Shown: positions 27,748 through 35,580 of the stretch, piece by piece
Numbering within the stretch: the first letter of the stretch is position 1
How the letters are laid out: the number at the start of each line of letters is the position of its first letter
Source of the DNA: Bacteroidota bacterium
GTDB lineage: Bacteria; Bacteroidota; Bacteroidia; Bacteroidales; NBLH01
Assembly (NCBI GenBank): GCA_025361565.1
Contig: JANYKN010000004.1
Coordinates: forward strand, 66,012-130,011
Direction of reading: 5' to 3'
DNA: 64,000 nucleotides
Position numbers and translations under genes: made by a program
The notes under the pieces: generated by a model
Told to the model about the DNA's origin: nothing
What the model saw: the letters and a program-made list of their open reading frames with translations, nothing else
Database searches by the model: none

Positions 27748-28117
27748 AATCCTAAATTTAGAGGTTAATAGAATAAAAATGGTTAGGAAATTTAAACAAA
27801 AATGGGGATAATTTGTTTAATTTCAGTATAAATGAAAGGAAAAAATTGTTGTTTTTTTGTGGATTTCAATCATTCTAATAAATTGATATTTCTATAGAAA
27901 TAATGAATTTTACTATAATAAACTAGATAATCCTTTCTTTTTAAATTCAAAATGGTAGCTATAAATGAGATATTTTTAAAAAACATTCAATTGTAAAAAA
28001 GATCCATTAAAAACTGAATACCTTAGATATCTAAATTTATTAAAAGTGCCATTCATATAGTATTCTCTCCATATTTTTCTATTTTTGTTAATCCTAAATT
28101 AATTAAACATTCACTTT
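27748..28117. other. Divergent intergenic region, 370 bp
   Basis: Must contain the promoters of the isomerase-like gene (minus) and the glycosidase gene (plus). On the plus strand TATTTTTG (28080-28087) matches TAnnTTTG about 30 bp before the glycosidase ATG, but no TTTG box lies at the usual distance, so it is weak. No ORF or RNA was recognised. Confidence 0.5.
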
Positions 28118-30796
28118 ATGAATTTCAAATCTTTATCAATTATTTGCATGTTTTTGAGTTTAACCCAGTTTATTTCAAGTCAGAACAATGATCGTTTGCT
28201 CTATCAATCTGAAAAATTCAGCGTTTATGGCAATCGGGTTGAACAAGGTGTTTATAAATCAGTTGCAACTAGTTCAACCAAATTGGTTTCTGATTATCAA
28301 AGTCCGGCCAATGCTTTTTTTAGCCCAGTGCTTTATTTTAAATACAGCATCAATGGAAAGGACAATGAAATGCCAATGGGAGAAAGTAACGTGGTTTTAT
28401 TGCAATCAATAAATGGTCAACCAATGGTTGTTAAAACGGTTTTTGGAGTGCGTTCAAATCCTAAAATGCCAACGGAGGGTTTGGTAAATGTTCCGGCAAA
28501 TACAAAAGTGCGCTTTGAACTGGATATGCACCCGGTTTTGGATGCTTTCAAAAAAGATGGATATTACACAGATGCACAGAATAATAAAATTTATAAGTCT
28601 GATTTTAAAGGAGTTTGGATAGCTGGCAGTGCAGCACCACTTTCGTGGGATTTCGAAAATTTGCCCCGCAGCGAAAATATGGATATGACCGATTCTGATG
28701 GAGATGGCATTTACACTAGCGAATTTGTATTTAACCCTGCTCAGGAAAAAAATAGTGCCACAGTTGAAAAAATTATTGGTTCGGATTTATCAAAATATCC
28801 CTCTTTTGTAAGTGGTTTTATTTTAGTGGATGCCCTTTACAATCTATCCATTGAGGAAATGCTAAAAGACATCCGTACCGACCAAACGTTTATGGCAGGC
28901 GAAAAATGGGATGGTGTTTGGACCCGCGATATCAGTTACAGCATTGTGCTTTCGTTGGCAATTCTGGAGCCTGAAATTGCTAAAAACAGCCTGATGCGGA
29001 AAGTGAAAAACAAACGGATTATCCAGGATACCGGAACAGGTGGTTCATGGCCGTGTTCAACCGATAGGCAAACGTGGGCGTTGGCTGCATGGGAAGTTTA
29101 TAAAACCACAGGCGATAAAGAATGGCTGAAAACTGCTTTTGAAATTATTAACAATTCAATGGAAGATGACTTAAAAGTGGCATTTAATTCCTCAACTGGT
29201 TTGTTCTATGGGGAATCTTCATTTTTGGATTGGCGCAAACAAACTTATCCGGTTTGGATGGAACCGGTGGATATTTATTCGTCGCAAAATCTGGGCACAA
29301 ATGCAGTTTTTTATCAGACATTGAGCCTTTTGGCAGAGATGGGTAAATTATTATCTGTAAAAAATTTGTATGCTGAAAAAGCCAAAAATCTGAAATTGGC
29401 CATCAATAAAAACTTATGGCTCGAAAACAAAAATTACTATGGCCAGTATTTATATGGACATTATCAAACAATTTGTTCCCCAAGATCAGAAGCTTTGGGC
29501 GAAGCGCTTTGTCTTTTGTACGGTATTGCTGATATAGAAAAATCAGGAAAAGTATTGAAGAACACTCCAGTTCTTGATTTTGGCATTCCATGTATTTATC
29601 CTCAAATTCCGGGCATTCCGCCTTATCATAATGAATCGGTTTGGCCATTTGTGCAGGCATATTGGACATGGGCTGGTGCAAAAGCCGGTAATTCGGCAGT
29701 TGTGGAACATGGTATGGCTGCAATTTATCGCCAGGCTGCTCTTTTTCTTACTAACAAAGAAAATATGGTTGCAAACACTGGAGATTTTAAAGGAACTGAA
29801 ATCAATTCAGACCGCCAGTTATGGAGTGTAGCCGGAAATCTGGCTATGGTTTACCGCGTGCTTTTTGGTATGGATTTTCAGGCTGATAAACTTGTTTTTA
29901 ATCCTTTTGTTCCAAAAGCTTATGCAGGCAATCTTCAAATTTCAAATTTCAAATACCGAAATTCTATATTGGATATTCAGATAAAAGGCTTTGGCGACGG
30001 GATTGCCAGTTTTGAACTAGACGGTAAAAAAGCCACACAAAACTCAATAAGTGGTTCATTAACTGGAAAACATATCTTATCAATTACTATGAATGGTAAA
30101 ATAGTAGAAAGCTCATTTAGCTTAGTGAAAAATTTGGTTTCGCCAAAATTTCCGGAATTGAAACTGGAAAATGAAAAACTTAAATGGAATGTGGTCGAAA
30201 GTGCAAAAAGCTACAAAATTTATTTAAATGGTAAGATTTATAAAGAACTCATGACCAATGATTTTGATTTAAGCCTTGAAAATAAGAAGGGTGAATATCA
30301 GGTTCTGGCAGTTGGCGAAAATGGAACGGAATCGTTTTTAAGCAAGCCGGTTTTCTATTATCCTGAAAAGGAAATTATAAGATTGGAAGCCGAACAATTT
30401 GGTAAGATATCAGAACAAAAAAGTGGAGGTTTTTCGGGCAGTGGTTTTGTTGAATTAACATTATCGGATCCAAAACCTTATTTATTTGAAATTAGTGCGC
30501 CTAATTCCGGTGAATATCTGATTGAATTTAGTTATGCCAATGGCAGCGGGCCTATCAATACAGATAATAAATGTGGAATCCGAGCATTATATTGTAACGC
30601 AACTTTTGTGGGAGCGGCAGTTTTTCCTCAAAGAGGAACCGATGAATGGTCGAACTGGGGAATTTCTAATCCTTTAAAAGTAAAACTTAACAAAGGTTTA
30701 AACAAGTTGGAGCTTCGGATGGAATCATTTACAAAAAATATGAATGTGGAAGTAAACCAGTTTTATCTTGATAGGATCGATTTGATTCTAAATTAA
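28118..30796 (+). CDS. Secreted six-hairpin glycosidase with C-terminal CBM-like domain
   Basis: An 892-residue protein with a signal peptide (residues 1-21, ending FISSQ). Residues 25-220 are beta-rich. Residues about 230-610 form an (alpha/alpha)6 six-hairpin barrel with WTRDISYS (Asp271), GGSWPCSTDRQTWALAAWE, SSFLDWR and YHNESVWPF (Glu506). The layout resembles glycogen-debranching, GH63 and GH78-like barrels, with Asp271 and Glu506 as plausible catalytic acids. A fibronectin-like region (about 670-750) and a CBM6/35-like module (about 755-892, starting IIRLEAEQFG) follow. It probably trims exported alpha-linked glycans. The exact GH family is uncertain. No SusC/SusD pair or T9SS sorting signal is visible. 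Confidence 0.75.
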   Translation: MNFKSLSIICMFLSLTQFISSQNNDRLLYQSEKFSVYGNRVEQGVYKSVATSSTKLVSDYQSPANAFFSPVLYFKYSINGKDNEMPMGESNVVLLQSINGQPMVVKTVFGVRSNPKMPTEGLVNVPANTKVRFELDMHPVLDAFKKDGYYTDAQNNKIYKSDFKGVWIAGSAAPLSWDFENLPRSENMDMTDSDGDGIYTSEFVFNPAQEKNSATVEKIIGSDLSKYPSFVSGFILVDALYNLSIEEMLKDIRTDQTFMAGEKWDGVWTRDISYSIVLSLAILEPEIAKNSLMRKVKNKRIIQDTGTGGSWPCSTDRQTWALAAWEVYKTTGDKEWLKTAFEIINNSMEDDLKVAFNSSTGLFYGESSFLDWRKQTYPVWMEPVDIYSSQNLGTNAVFYQTLSLLAEMGKLLSVKNLYAEKAKNLKLAINKNLWLENKNYYGQYLYGHYQTICSPRSEALGEALCLLYGIADIEKSGKVLKNTPVLDFGIPCIYPQIPGIPPYHNESVWPFVQAYWTWAGAKAGNSAVVEHGMAAIYRQAALFLTNKENMVANTGDFKGTEINSDRQLWSVAGNLAMVYRVLFGMDFQADKLVFNPFVPKAYAGNLQISNFKYRNSILDIQIKGFGDGIASFELDGKKATQNSISGSLTGKHILSITMNGKIVESSFSLVKNLVSPKFPELKLENEKLKWNVVESAKSYKIYLNGKIYKELMTNDFDLSLENKKGEYQVLAVGENGTESFLSKPVFYYPEKEIIRLEAEQFGKISEQKSGGFSGSGFVELTLSDPKPYLFEISAPNSGEYLIEFSYANGSGPINTDNKCGIRALYCNATFVGAAVFPQRGTDEWSNWGISNPLKVKLNKGLNKLELRMESFTKNMNVEVNQFYLDRIDLILN

Positions 30797-30857
30797 TGAT
30801 GCCAAAAATAGTCAGTAAAACTTCCGAAACAATTATAAACAAGGTAATATGATAGAA

Positions 30858-30897
30858 GAGTTAATTGGATCAAGTTTCAATTAACTCCTTTGTTTTA
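30858..30897. terminator. Terminator between convergent glycosidase and kinase genes
   Basis: GAGTTAATTG (30858-30867) and CAATTAACTC (30878-30887) form a perfect 10-bp stem with a 10-nt loop, followed by CTTTGTTTT. It serves the plus-strand glycosidase gene best and may also stop transcripts of the kinase operon. Confidence 0.75.
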
Positions 30898-30909
30898 ATA
30901 ACAAAATAG

Positions 30910-33174
30910 TTAGTGATTTTCAATATATTTCAATACTTTTTGTTTCAATTCAGCTTCATTGATTGGCTTTATTATGTAATCATCAAAAGCATTATTTCGG
31001 TAATTTTCTATTTCATGTTCCAAAGCATAAGCAGATTGTGCGATAATTGGTAGATTGGGTTTAATTTCCTTTATTATCAATGCTGCTGTATGTCCGTCCA
31101 TGAAGGGCATTTTAATATCCATCAGAATCAAGTCGATATTTGGATTGGATTTAAAGATTTCAACTGCTTCTTTGCCTTCTTTTGCATGGATGATTGTAAA
31201 ATCCATGTTAATCAGCATTTCTTCAATTAATAGAAAATTAAACTCTTCGTCTTCGGCAACTAATATTGTTTTTCTGTTTTTATTTGCCTTAGTTTTTGAA
31301 ATTTCGCTGTTTTGAACAGGATTGTATGGAATTGAAAAATAAAATGTTGAACCCTTATTTGGTTCCGATTCTACCCATATTTTACCATCTAATAATTCGG
31401 AAAAACCTTTTGAAATGGATAATCCCAAACCTGTTCCACCATATTTTTTTGTTATCGACATATCTGCCTGTCGAAAACGTTCAAATATTTTTTCTTGTTG
31501 ATCTTTGGAAATACCTATTCCTGTGTCTTTAACGTAAAATTGCATTTGTTGTAGAGACGCAAAATTTTGCGTTTCTGCTACAACAGGCGCAAAATTTTGT
31601 GTCTCTGTTACAACAGACGCAAAATTTTGCGTCTCTACCAACGTATAACCAAATTCAATATAACCATTGTGGGTAAATTTTAGAGCATTGGTTATTAAAT
31701 TGGTCAAAATTTGGGTCACTTTTGTATTGTCGGTATAAATTTCCGATTGTTTATCTGTCAATTGTTGTTTTGCAAAAAGCGATATGTTTTTATTATATGC
31801 CTGGGTTTTAAATATGGAAAGCAATTCAACTATGATATTGTTGATGCAAACTGTTTGAATATTTACTTTTTCCTGCTTGGTTTCAACCGCTGAAATAGTA
31901 AGGATATCGGTAACAATTGAAAGCAATTGATTGGTGTTATTAATTATTATTTTGGTAAAACTTTTTCGTTTTTCATCAGATAATTCCGGTTTATTTAAGA
32001 ATCCAGAAAAACCAATAATGGCATTCATTGGAGTTCTTATTTCGTGCGACATATTTTGCAAAAATGCAGTTTTCAAACGATCACTTTCTTCTGCTTTTTC
32101 TTTGGCTTTAATTAGTTCTTCTTCGCCTTTTTTACGTTCAGTTATATCCTGTACAACAGCCGAAAGAATTAGCGGTTCAGAATTTTTATCTTTTATCAAT
32201 TCGCCAGTTTCTGACCAAAGCACTTTAATTGTACCATCGGGTAAAATTATTCTGTATTCGAGCGAAACCGAAATTCCTTTTTCCAAAACTGAATGGATTG
32301 CAGCATCAGCCTTGTCCTTGTCATCGGGATGAATTGCTTGTTGCATTATTTCAAGTAAGTTTCCGGTAAAAATATCTTCGGATAAACCAAAAATTTTATA
32401 CATTTCACTTGAGCAAAACAATCGGTTTTCCTGAATATACCATTTCCAGCTACCAACTTTTGCAACTGATTGGGCTTTATTCAAATCAATTGCAATTATT
32501 TTGGCCATTTCTTCCTTTTCCTCTGCTCTGGATTTAGTTTCTTCAAGTTTTATATTTATTTCTTCAATGTTGTCAATTTTTAAGGATAATTCTTCATTTA
32601 CAGATTTCAATTGCAATTCGCTTTCAATAAGTTCATTGTTTCGCTTTTTTAATTCTTCGGTCCTTATTGCAACTTGATCCTCAAGATTATGATATAAAAC
32701 AGAATTTCTGATAATCAATGCAAATACCCCGGAAAGGCGTGTCAATAAATTTATCACCGAATCAATTCCATACAAATCCATAATATCTAACAATAGAATT
32801 GATCCTACTGTTCTATTGGCTGCTATTAGTGGAATTGCAATCGTTTTTTCGATATTTAAAATTTGTAAAAGGGAAGCGATTTTTTTATCTGTTATATCTT
32901 TATCAAGAATTTCAATTTTTTCAAAATGAAATGAAAGCTCTGCCAATTGCAATATTTCTGTCTGATTGGCCCATTCTTTTTTTCTATTCGGGAAAACACT
33001 AAAAATTTCAGCTTGTTCAGTTTTGGTTTTTATAGCAATCACAACCGTTCTAGTGCCAATAAGCTCTCGAATCTGATGTGATAAAAATTCAGCAAATTGA
33101 CTTGGATTTTCAGATAACTGGAGAACTTTGTCCAGAATATCATAAAAAACATAGGTATACGTTTTATCTTCCAT
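30910..33174 (-). CDS. GAF-PAS hybrid histidine kinase (end of corrinoid operon)
   Basis: A 754-residue soluble kinase. A GAF-like domain (1-165), coiled coil (165-230) and one PAS domain (235-350) lead to the HisKA site [12 protein letters not shown] (His377). The HATPase domain has its N-box near Asn492/Asn496, G1 DTGIGI (550-555) and G2 GGTGLGLS. The C-terminal receiver has Asp686 and Lys736. Residues 513-543 are an in-frame tandem repeat ([10 protein letters not shown] type, three units) inserted between the N- and G1-boxes. The gene begins 24 bp after the DUF1638 gene, so it belongs to the corrinoid/methyltransferase transcript. The lack of membrane helices implies a cytoplasmic signal, possibly the state of that pathway. 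The HATPase and receiver DNA is strikingly close to that of the kinase at 35581-38607. Confidence 0.9.
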   Translation of the reverse strand: MEDKTYTYVFYDILDKVLQLSENPSQFAEFLSHQIRELIGTRTVVIAIKTKTEQAEIFSVFPNRKKEWANQTEILQLAELSFHFEKIEILDKDITDKKIASLLQILNIEKTIAIPLIAANRTVGSILLLDIMDLYGIDSVINLLTRLSGVFALIIRNSVLYHNLEDQVAIRTEELKKRNNELIESELQLKSVNEELSLKIDNIEEINIKLEETKSRAEEKEEMAKIIAIDLNKAQSVAKVGSWKWYIQENRLFCSSEMYKIFGLSEDIFTGNLLEIMQQAIHPDDKDKADAAIHSVLEKGISVSLEYRIILPDGTIKVLWSETGELIKDKNSEPLILSAVVQDITERKKGEEELIKAKEKAEESDRLKTAFLQNMSHEIRTPMNAIIGFSGFLNKPELSDEKRKSFTKIIINNTNQLLSIVTDILTISAVETKQEKVNIQTVCINNIIVELLSIFKTQAYNKNISLFAKQQLTDKQSEIYTDNTKVTQILTNLITNALKFTHNGYIEFGYTLVETQNFASVVTETQNFAPVVAETQNFASLQQMQFYVKDTGIGISKDQQEKIFERFRQADMSITKKYGGTGLGLSISKGFSELLDGKIWVESEPNKGSTFYFSIPYNPVQNSEISKTKANKNRKTILVAEDEEFNFLLIEEMLINMDFTIIHAKEGKEAVEIFKSNPNIDLILMDIKMPFMDGHTAALIIKEIKPNLPIIAQSAYALEHEIENYRNNAFDDYIIKPINEAELKQKVLKYIENH
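31546..31638 (-). repeat. In-frame 30-bp tandem repeat, three units, in kinase HATPase domain
   Basis: Three units built on the palindrome GACGCAAAATTTTGCGTC with small changes. They encode [20 protein letters not shown] and [10 protein letters not shown]. The unit is 30 bp, so copy-number change keeps the frame. Confidence 0.93.
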
Positions 33175-33198
33175 TTCAATTCAAATATCGGTAATCAT

Positions 33199-33777
33199 TT
33201 ATTTGTTTTCAGCCATCAATTGAACGATAGTATTCTCCAATTCTCCAATAGAAGTTTTATAAATTTCTATTGGTAAACCTAAAAATTCAGATATTTCTTT
33301 TAACTGTTCGTTATTAGTTTCCTGAAATCCTGTATCAACATATACCAGTTTTTTATGCATATCGTTCATAAATTCTCTGGCAGGTTTTGATGTTTTAAAT
33401 CCCATATATTCTATAAATGCTTCTTTCCAGCGATCAGCCCATTCTGGCAGTAAAATAAATGCACCTTCGCGTCTCACTTTTTTATACTTTTCCGAACCTA
33501 AAAAAATCTCACAACAATTTATTCCCGGAGTTCTAGTAATGTTTGTGTTCTTTTCGTAATCAACCATTCTAGCATGACAATCGCCAAAAACCAGTATAAT
33601 TTTGAATTTGTTGAATTCTTCAATTTTCATATCTAAAAGCTCCTGAAGCTCTTTTGGATACATATGCAACATAGAGTTAAGGTAAATAATTGGTATATTG
33701 ATTTTTCCCTTACTTTTTAAATGTTCCAATTCATACTTAAAAATGCTGCAAGCTATTATTACCAAATTTGTTGGCAT
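33199..33777 (-). CDS. DUF1638 family protein
   Basis: A 192-residue protein from the ATG at 33777, which lies 1 nt beyond the UroD-like gene's stop codon. A longer frame from 33810 would add 11 residues and overlap that gene, so the shorter start is preferred: MPTNLVIIACSIFKYEL begins directly with the family's first strand. Other DUF1638-like features are YLNSMLHMYPKEL, VFGDCHARMVDYE, PGINCCEIFLG and the later YVDTGF. The cysteines in ACSIF, GDCHA and NCCE could bind metal. Function is unknown, but the family is repeatedly found beside corrinoid proteins and MtaA/UroD-type methyltransferases, as here. It sits between the methyltransferase and a kinase in one tight operon. Confidence 0.82.
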   Translation of the reverse strand: MPTNLVIIACSIFKYELEHLKSKGKINIPIIYLNSMLHMYPKELQELLDMKIEEFNKFKIILVFGDCHARMVDYEKNTNITRTPGINCCEIFLGSEKYKKVRREGAFILLPEWADRWKEAFIEYMGFKTSKPAREFMNDMHKKLVYVDTGFQETNNEQLKEISEFLGLPIEIYKTSIGELENTIVQLMAENK

Positions 33778-33778
33778 T

Positions 33779-34792
33779 TTAATATTTTCTATAATTTCTA
33801 ATCGTGTCAACCACTGCTTTTATTGTTTCAACAGATGTTTCGTATGGAATATCTGCATTTGCTGTAGCAAAGATAAAATGTTTATCACTTTTTCTATTAT
33901 CCAATATTTTAAGACATATATTTTTAGCCACATCAGGTGATAAACGTGCAAATCCGGGGCCGTCAAAATTTCCCATCAATACCATTTCGTTGCCGATTAT
34001 CTGACGGGCTTCTTCAAATTTTTCTCTCGGATCGAGTACAAATGCAATTACATTCGGCAGCTTTGCAAAATATTTGAGAAATGGTTGCAAAATACACCCA
34101 CCATTATGCACCACTATTGGGCCTTTTATTTGACTAAAAGCTTTTTCGAGGTATGGTAACAGTTTTTTTAAGATGTTTTCGGTAATCATCAGTGGATTTG
34201 TAAAATTAACCGGAACAATCAGGAATGTTGCACCTTTTACAAGAAATTCGTTTCCCAAACGAACAAAATGTTCCATTGTTTTTTCCAATAATGATTCCAC
34301 ATATTTAGGTTGAAAAAGCAAAGTATCTATCCATGATTCTAATCCCATCAACAAAGCAGGTATATCGCAGGGCGAATGAATCGGTGATGCAATTGCTTTG
34401 GTTCCCTTCGCAAACCCCGACAATAAGCTGGTTGCTTCTAAAAAATACTGAATACCGGGAGAATCCATTTCAGGCAATTTCAAATCCTCTATTTGAGATA
34501 AGTCTGTAATAATTGGTTTTTTATTATTGGGTGCATATTTTTCGAGAAAGGCCAATTCACATCCAAATGCTTCGGCTTCAAGAGCAAACGAAAAAGGTGA
34601 AATTAAAATATCAGGATCAAATGTTTCAACAACTGCTTTTTGCCCTTCGAACCAAAGATTTGGATTTTGGTAATATTTAACCGTATCGCACTTAATCAAA
34701 CTTGATCCATATAATGAAAGTAACATAGTAAATGGCTGATAATCTGCATCATTTCCTGTTACGGCTGCCATAATCCTTTCTAAGCTATTCAT
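33779..34792 (-). CDS. UroD/MtaA-like corrinoid methyltransferase
   Basis: A 337-residue member of the uroporphyrinogen decarboxylase fold superfamily. The start at 34792 (MNSLERIMAAVTG) is chosen because an upstream ATG at 34897 would overlap the B12-protein gene by about 80 nt and add residues foreign to the family. Motifs: DILISPFSFALEAEAFGCEL, SPIHSPCDIPALLMG, VPVNFTNPLMI, IVVHNGGCILQPFLKYF and LMGNFDGPGFARLSP. In MtaA/MtbA the zinc ligands are His-x-Cys plus a distant Cys; here the equivalent is HNGGC, so the site is altered or shifted. Next to a corrinoid protein, a methyl-transfer role is far likelier than haem synthesis. The gap to the B12 gene is 25 nt. Confidence 0.83.
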   Translation of the reverse strand: MNSLERIMAAVTGNDADYQPFTMLLSLYGSSLIKCDTVKYYQNPNLWFEGQKAVVETFDPDILISPFSFALEAEAFGCELAFLEKYAPNNKKPIITDLSQIEDLKLPEMDSPGIQYFLEATSLLSGFAKGTKAIASPIHSPCDIPALLMGLESWIDTLLFQPKYVESLLEKTMEHFVRLGNEFLVKGATFLIVPVNFTNPLMITENILKKLLPYLEKAFSQIKGPIVVHNGGCILQPFLKYFAKLPNVIAFVLDPREKFEEARQIIGNEMVLMGNFDGPGFARLSPDVAKNICLKILDNRKSDKHFIFATANADIPYETSVETIKAVVDTIRNYRKY

Positions 34793-34817
34793 TATTTTCT
34801 TTTTAAATTGTTGAAGA

Positions 34818-35486
34818 TTATCCTTTGCATTTAAGTAGAAGTGAATCAAATAGGGCAGGAGCTTCAATGGCATTATCTGCTGTTCCGTCACCACCAATTT
34901 CTTCTACCAATTCCGGCCTAAGCTTAAAAACTGCTCCACCTACAGCCAATTTTATTTTATCCGATAAAAATATTCTGTCAATTTCTGTCCTGATTTTTAA
35001 AATATTTTTTGCTGTTGTAAACATCATCGCAGATACTGCTATAATCTTTGCCTGATTTTCAACTGCTTTTTCAACAAAAATTTCAGCGGGCACATCATTG
35101 CCCAAATCGATTATGTTCCAACCTGCTGCAGTAGCAAAGATATTTACCAATCGCCTTCCAAGCGGATGAAAATCGTCTTCAATATTTCCCAAAATAATTG
35201 TTCCCTTATTTTTGGCTTTTGAATTCATAAATTCTTCGTTTTTTGAAGCAATCAGATAAAACTCTTCTGCAACTTTGCCACTTAAATATCCATGAGCAAG
35301 CGATAATTTTCCTTGCATCCATAATTTTCCCCATTGAACCAACAAAGGTTCTAAAATATTAAATATTACCTCTTTAAAACTACTTTGGCTTGCCCATTCC
35401 AGTAAAAGGTCAACTGATTTATCCTTTTCGCCTTCACCGATTAAACTGGCTAATATTCTTTGATTTTCTAATTTGTCCATGGTCAA
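34818..35486 (-). CDS. Corrinoid (B12-binding) protein, MtaC/MtbC-like
   Basis: A 222-residue protein. A helical cap domain (about residues 10-90) precedes a Rossmann-like B12-binding domain with the base-off signature DFHPLG (Asp105, His107, Gly110; His107 would coordinate cobalt). Ser152 (VSAMM) and the glycine pair 183-184 (VGGAVF) match the S and GG motifs that hold the nucleotide tail. Size and order match corrinoid methyl carriers of methyltransferase systems. The W-x9-EH cap motif of adenosylcobalamin photoreceptors (CarH type) is not kept: GY stands in the EH position. It is the first gene of the corrinoid/UroD/DUF1638/kinase unit and lies 94 bp after a hybrid kinase gene. Confidence 0.9.
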   Translation of the reverse strand: MTMDKLENQRILASLIGEGEKDKSVDLLLEWASQSSFKEVIFNILEPLLVQWGKLWMQGKLSLAHGYLSGKVAEEFYLIASKNEEFMNSKAKNKGTIILGNIEDDFHPLGRRLVNIFATAAGWNIIDLGNDVPAEIFVEKAVENQAKIIAVSAMMFTTAKNILKIRTEIDRIFLSDKIKLAVGGAVFKLRPELVEEIGGDGTADNAIEAPALFDSLLLKCKG

Positions 35487-35580
35487 ATTTTTTGATTAAA
35501 CAGCACCTATGAATTCACTTATTGAATATAATAAAACTGCATTTGATCAGTGTTTTATTAACACTTTAAAGATATTTGAA

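Noticed and set aside
28118-30796. Glycosidase as part of a Sus-type polysaccharide utilisation locus
   Set aside because: No SusC/SusD pair, sulfatase or regulator is adjacent; the TonB receptor at 41395 lacks the usual glycan-receptor N-terminal domain and is 10 kb away.
33778-33810. Longer start for the DUF1638 protein at 33810
   Set aside because: It would overlap the methyltransferase gene by 32 nt, and the extra 11 residues are that gene's end read in another frame; the ATG at 33777 gives the usual N-terminus.
34793-34897. Longer start for the UroD-like protein at 34897
   Set aside because: It overlaps the B12-protein gene by 80 nt and adds 35 residues not typical of the family.
34818-35486. 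B12 protein as a CarH-like light sensor
   Set aside because: It has no DNA-binding domain and lacks the Glu-His pair of the photoreceptor cap; methyl-carrier architecture fits better.
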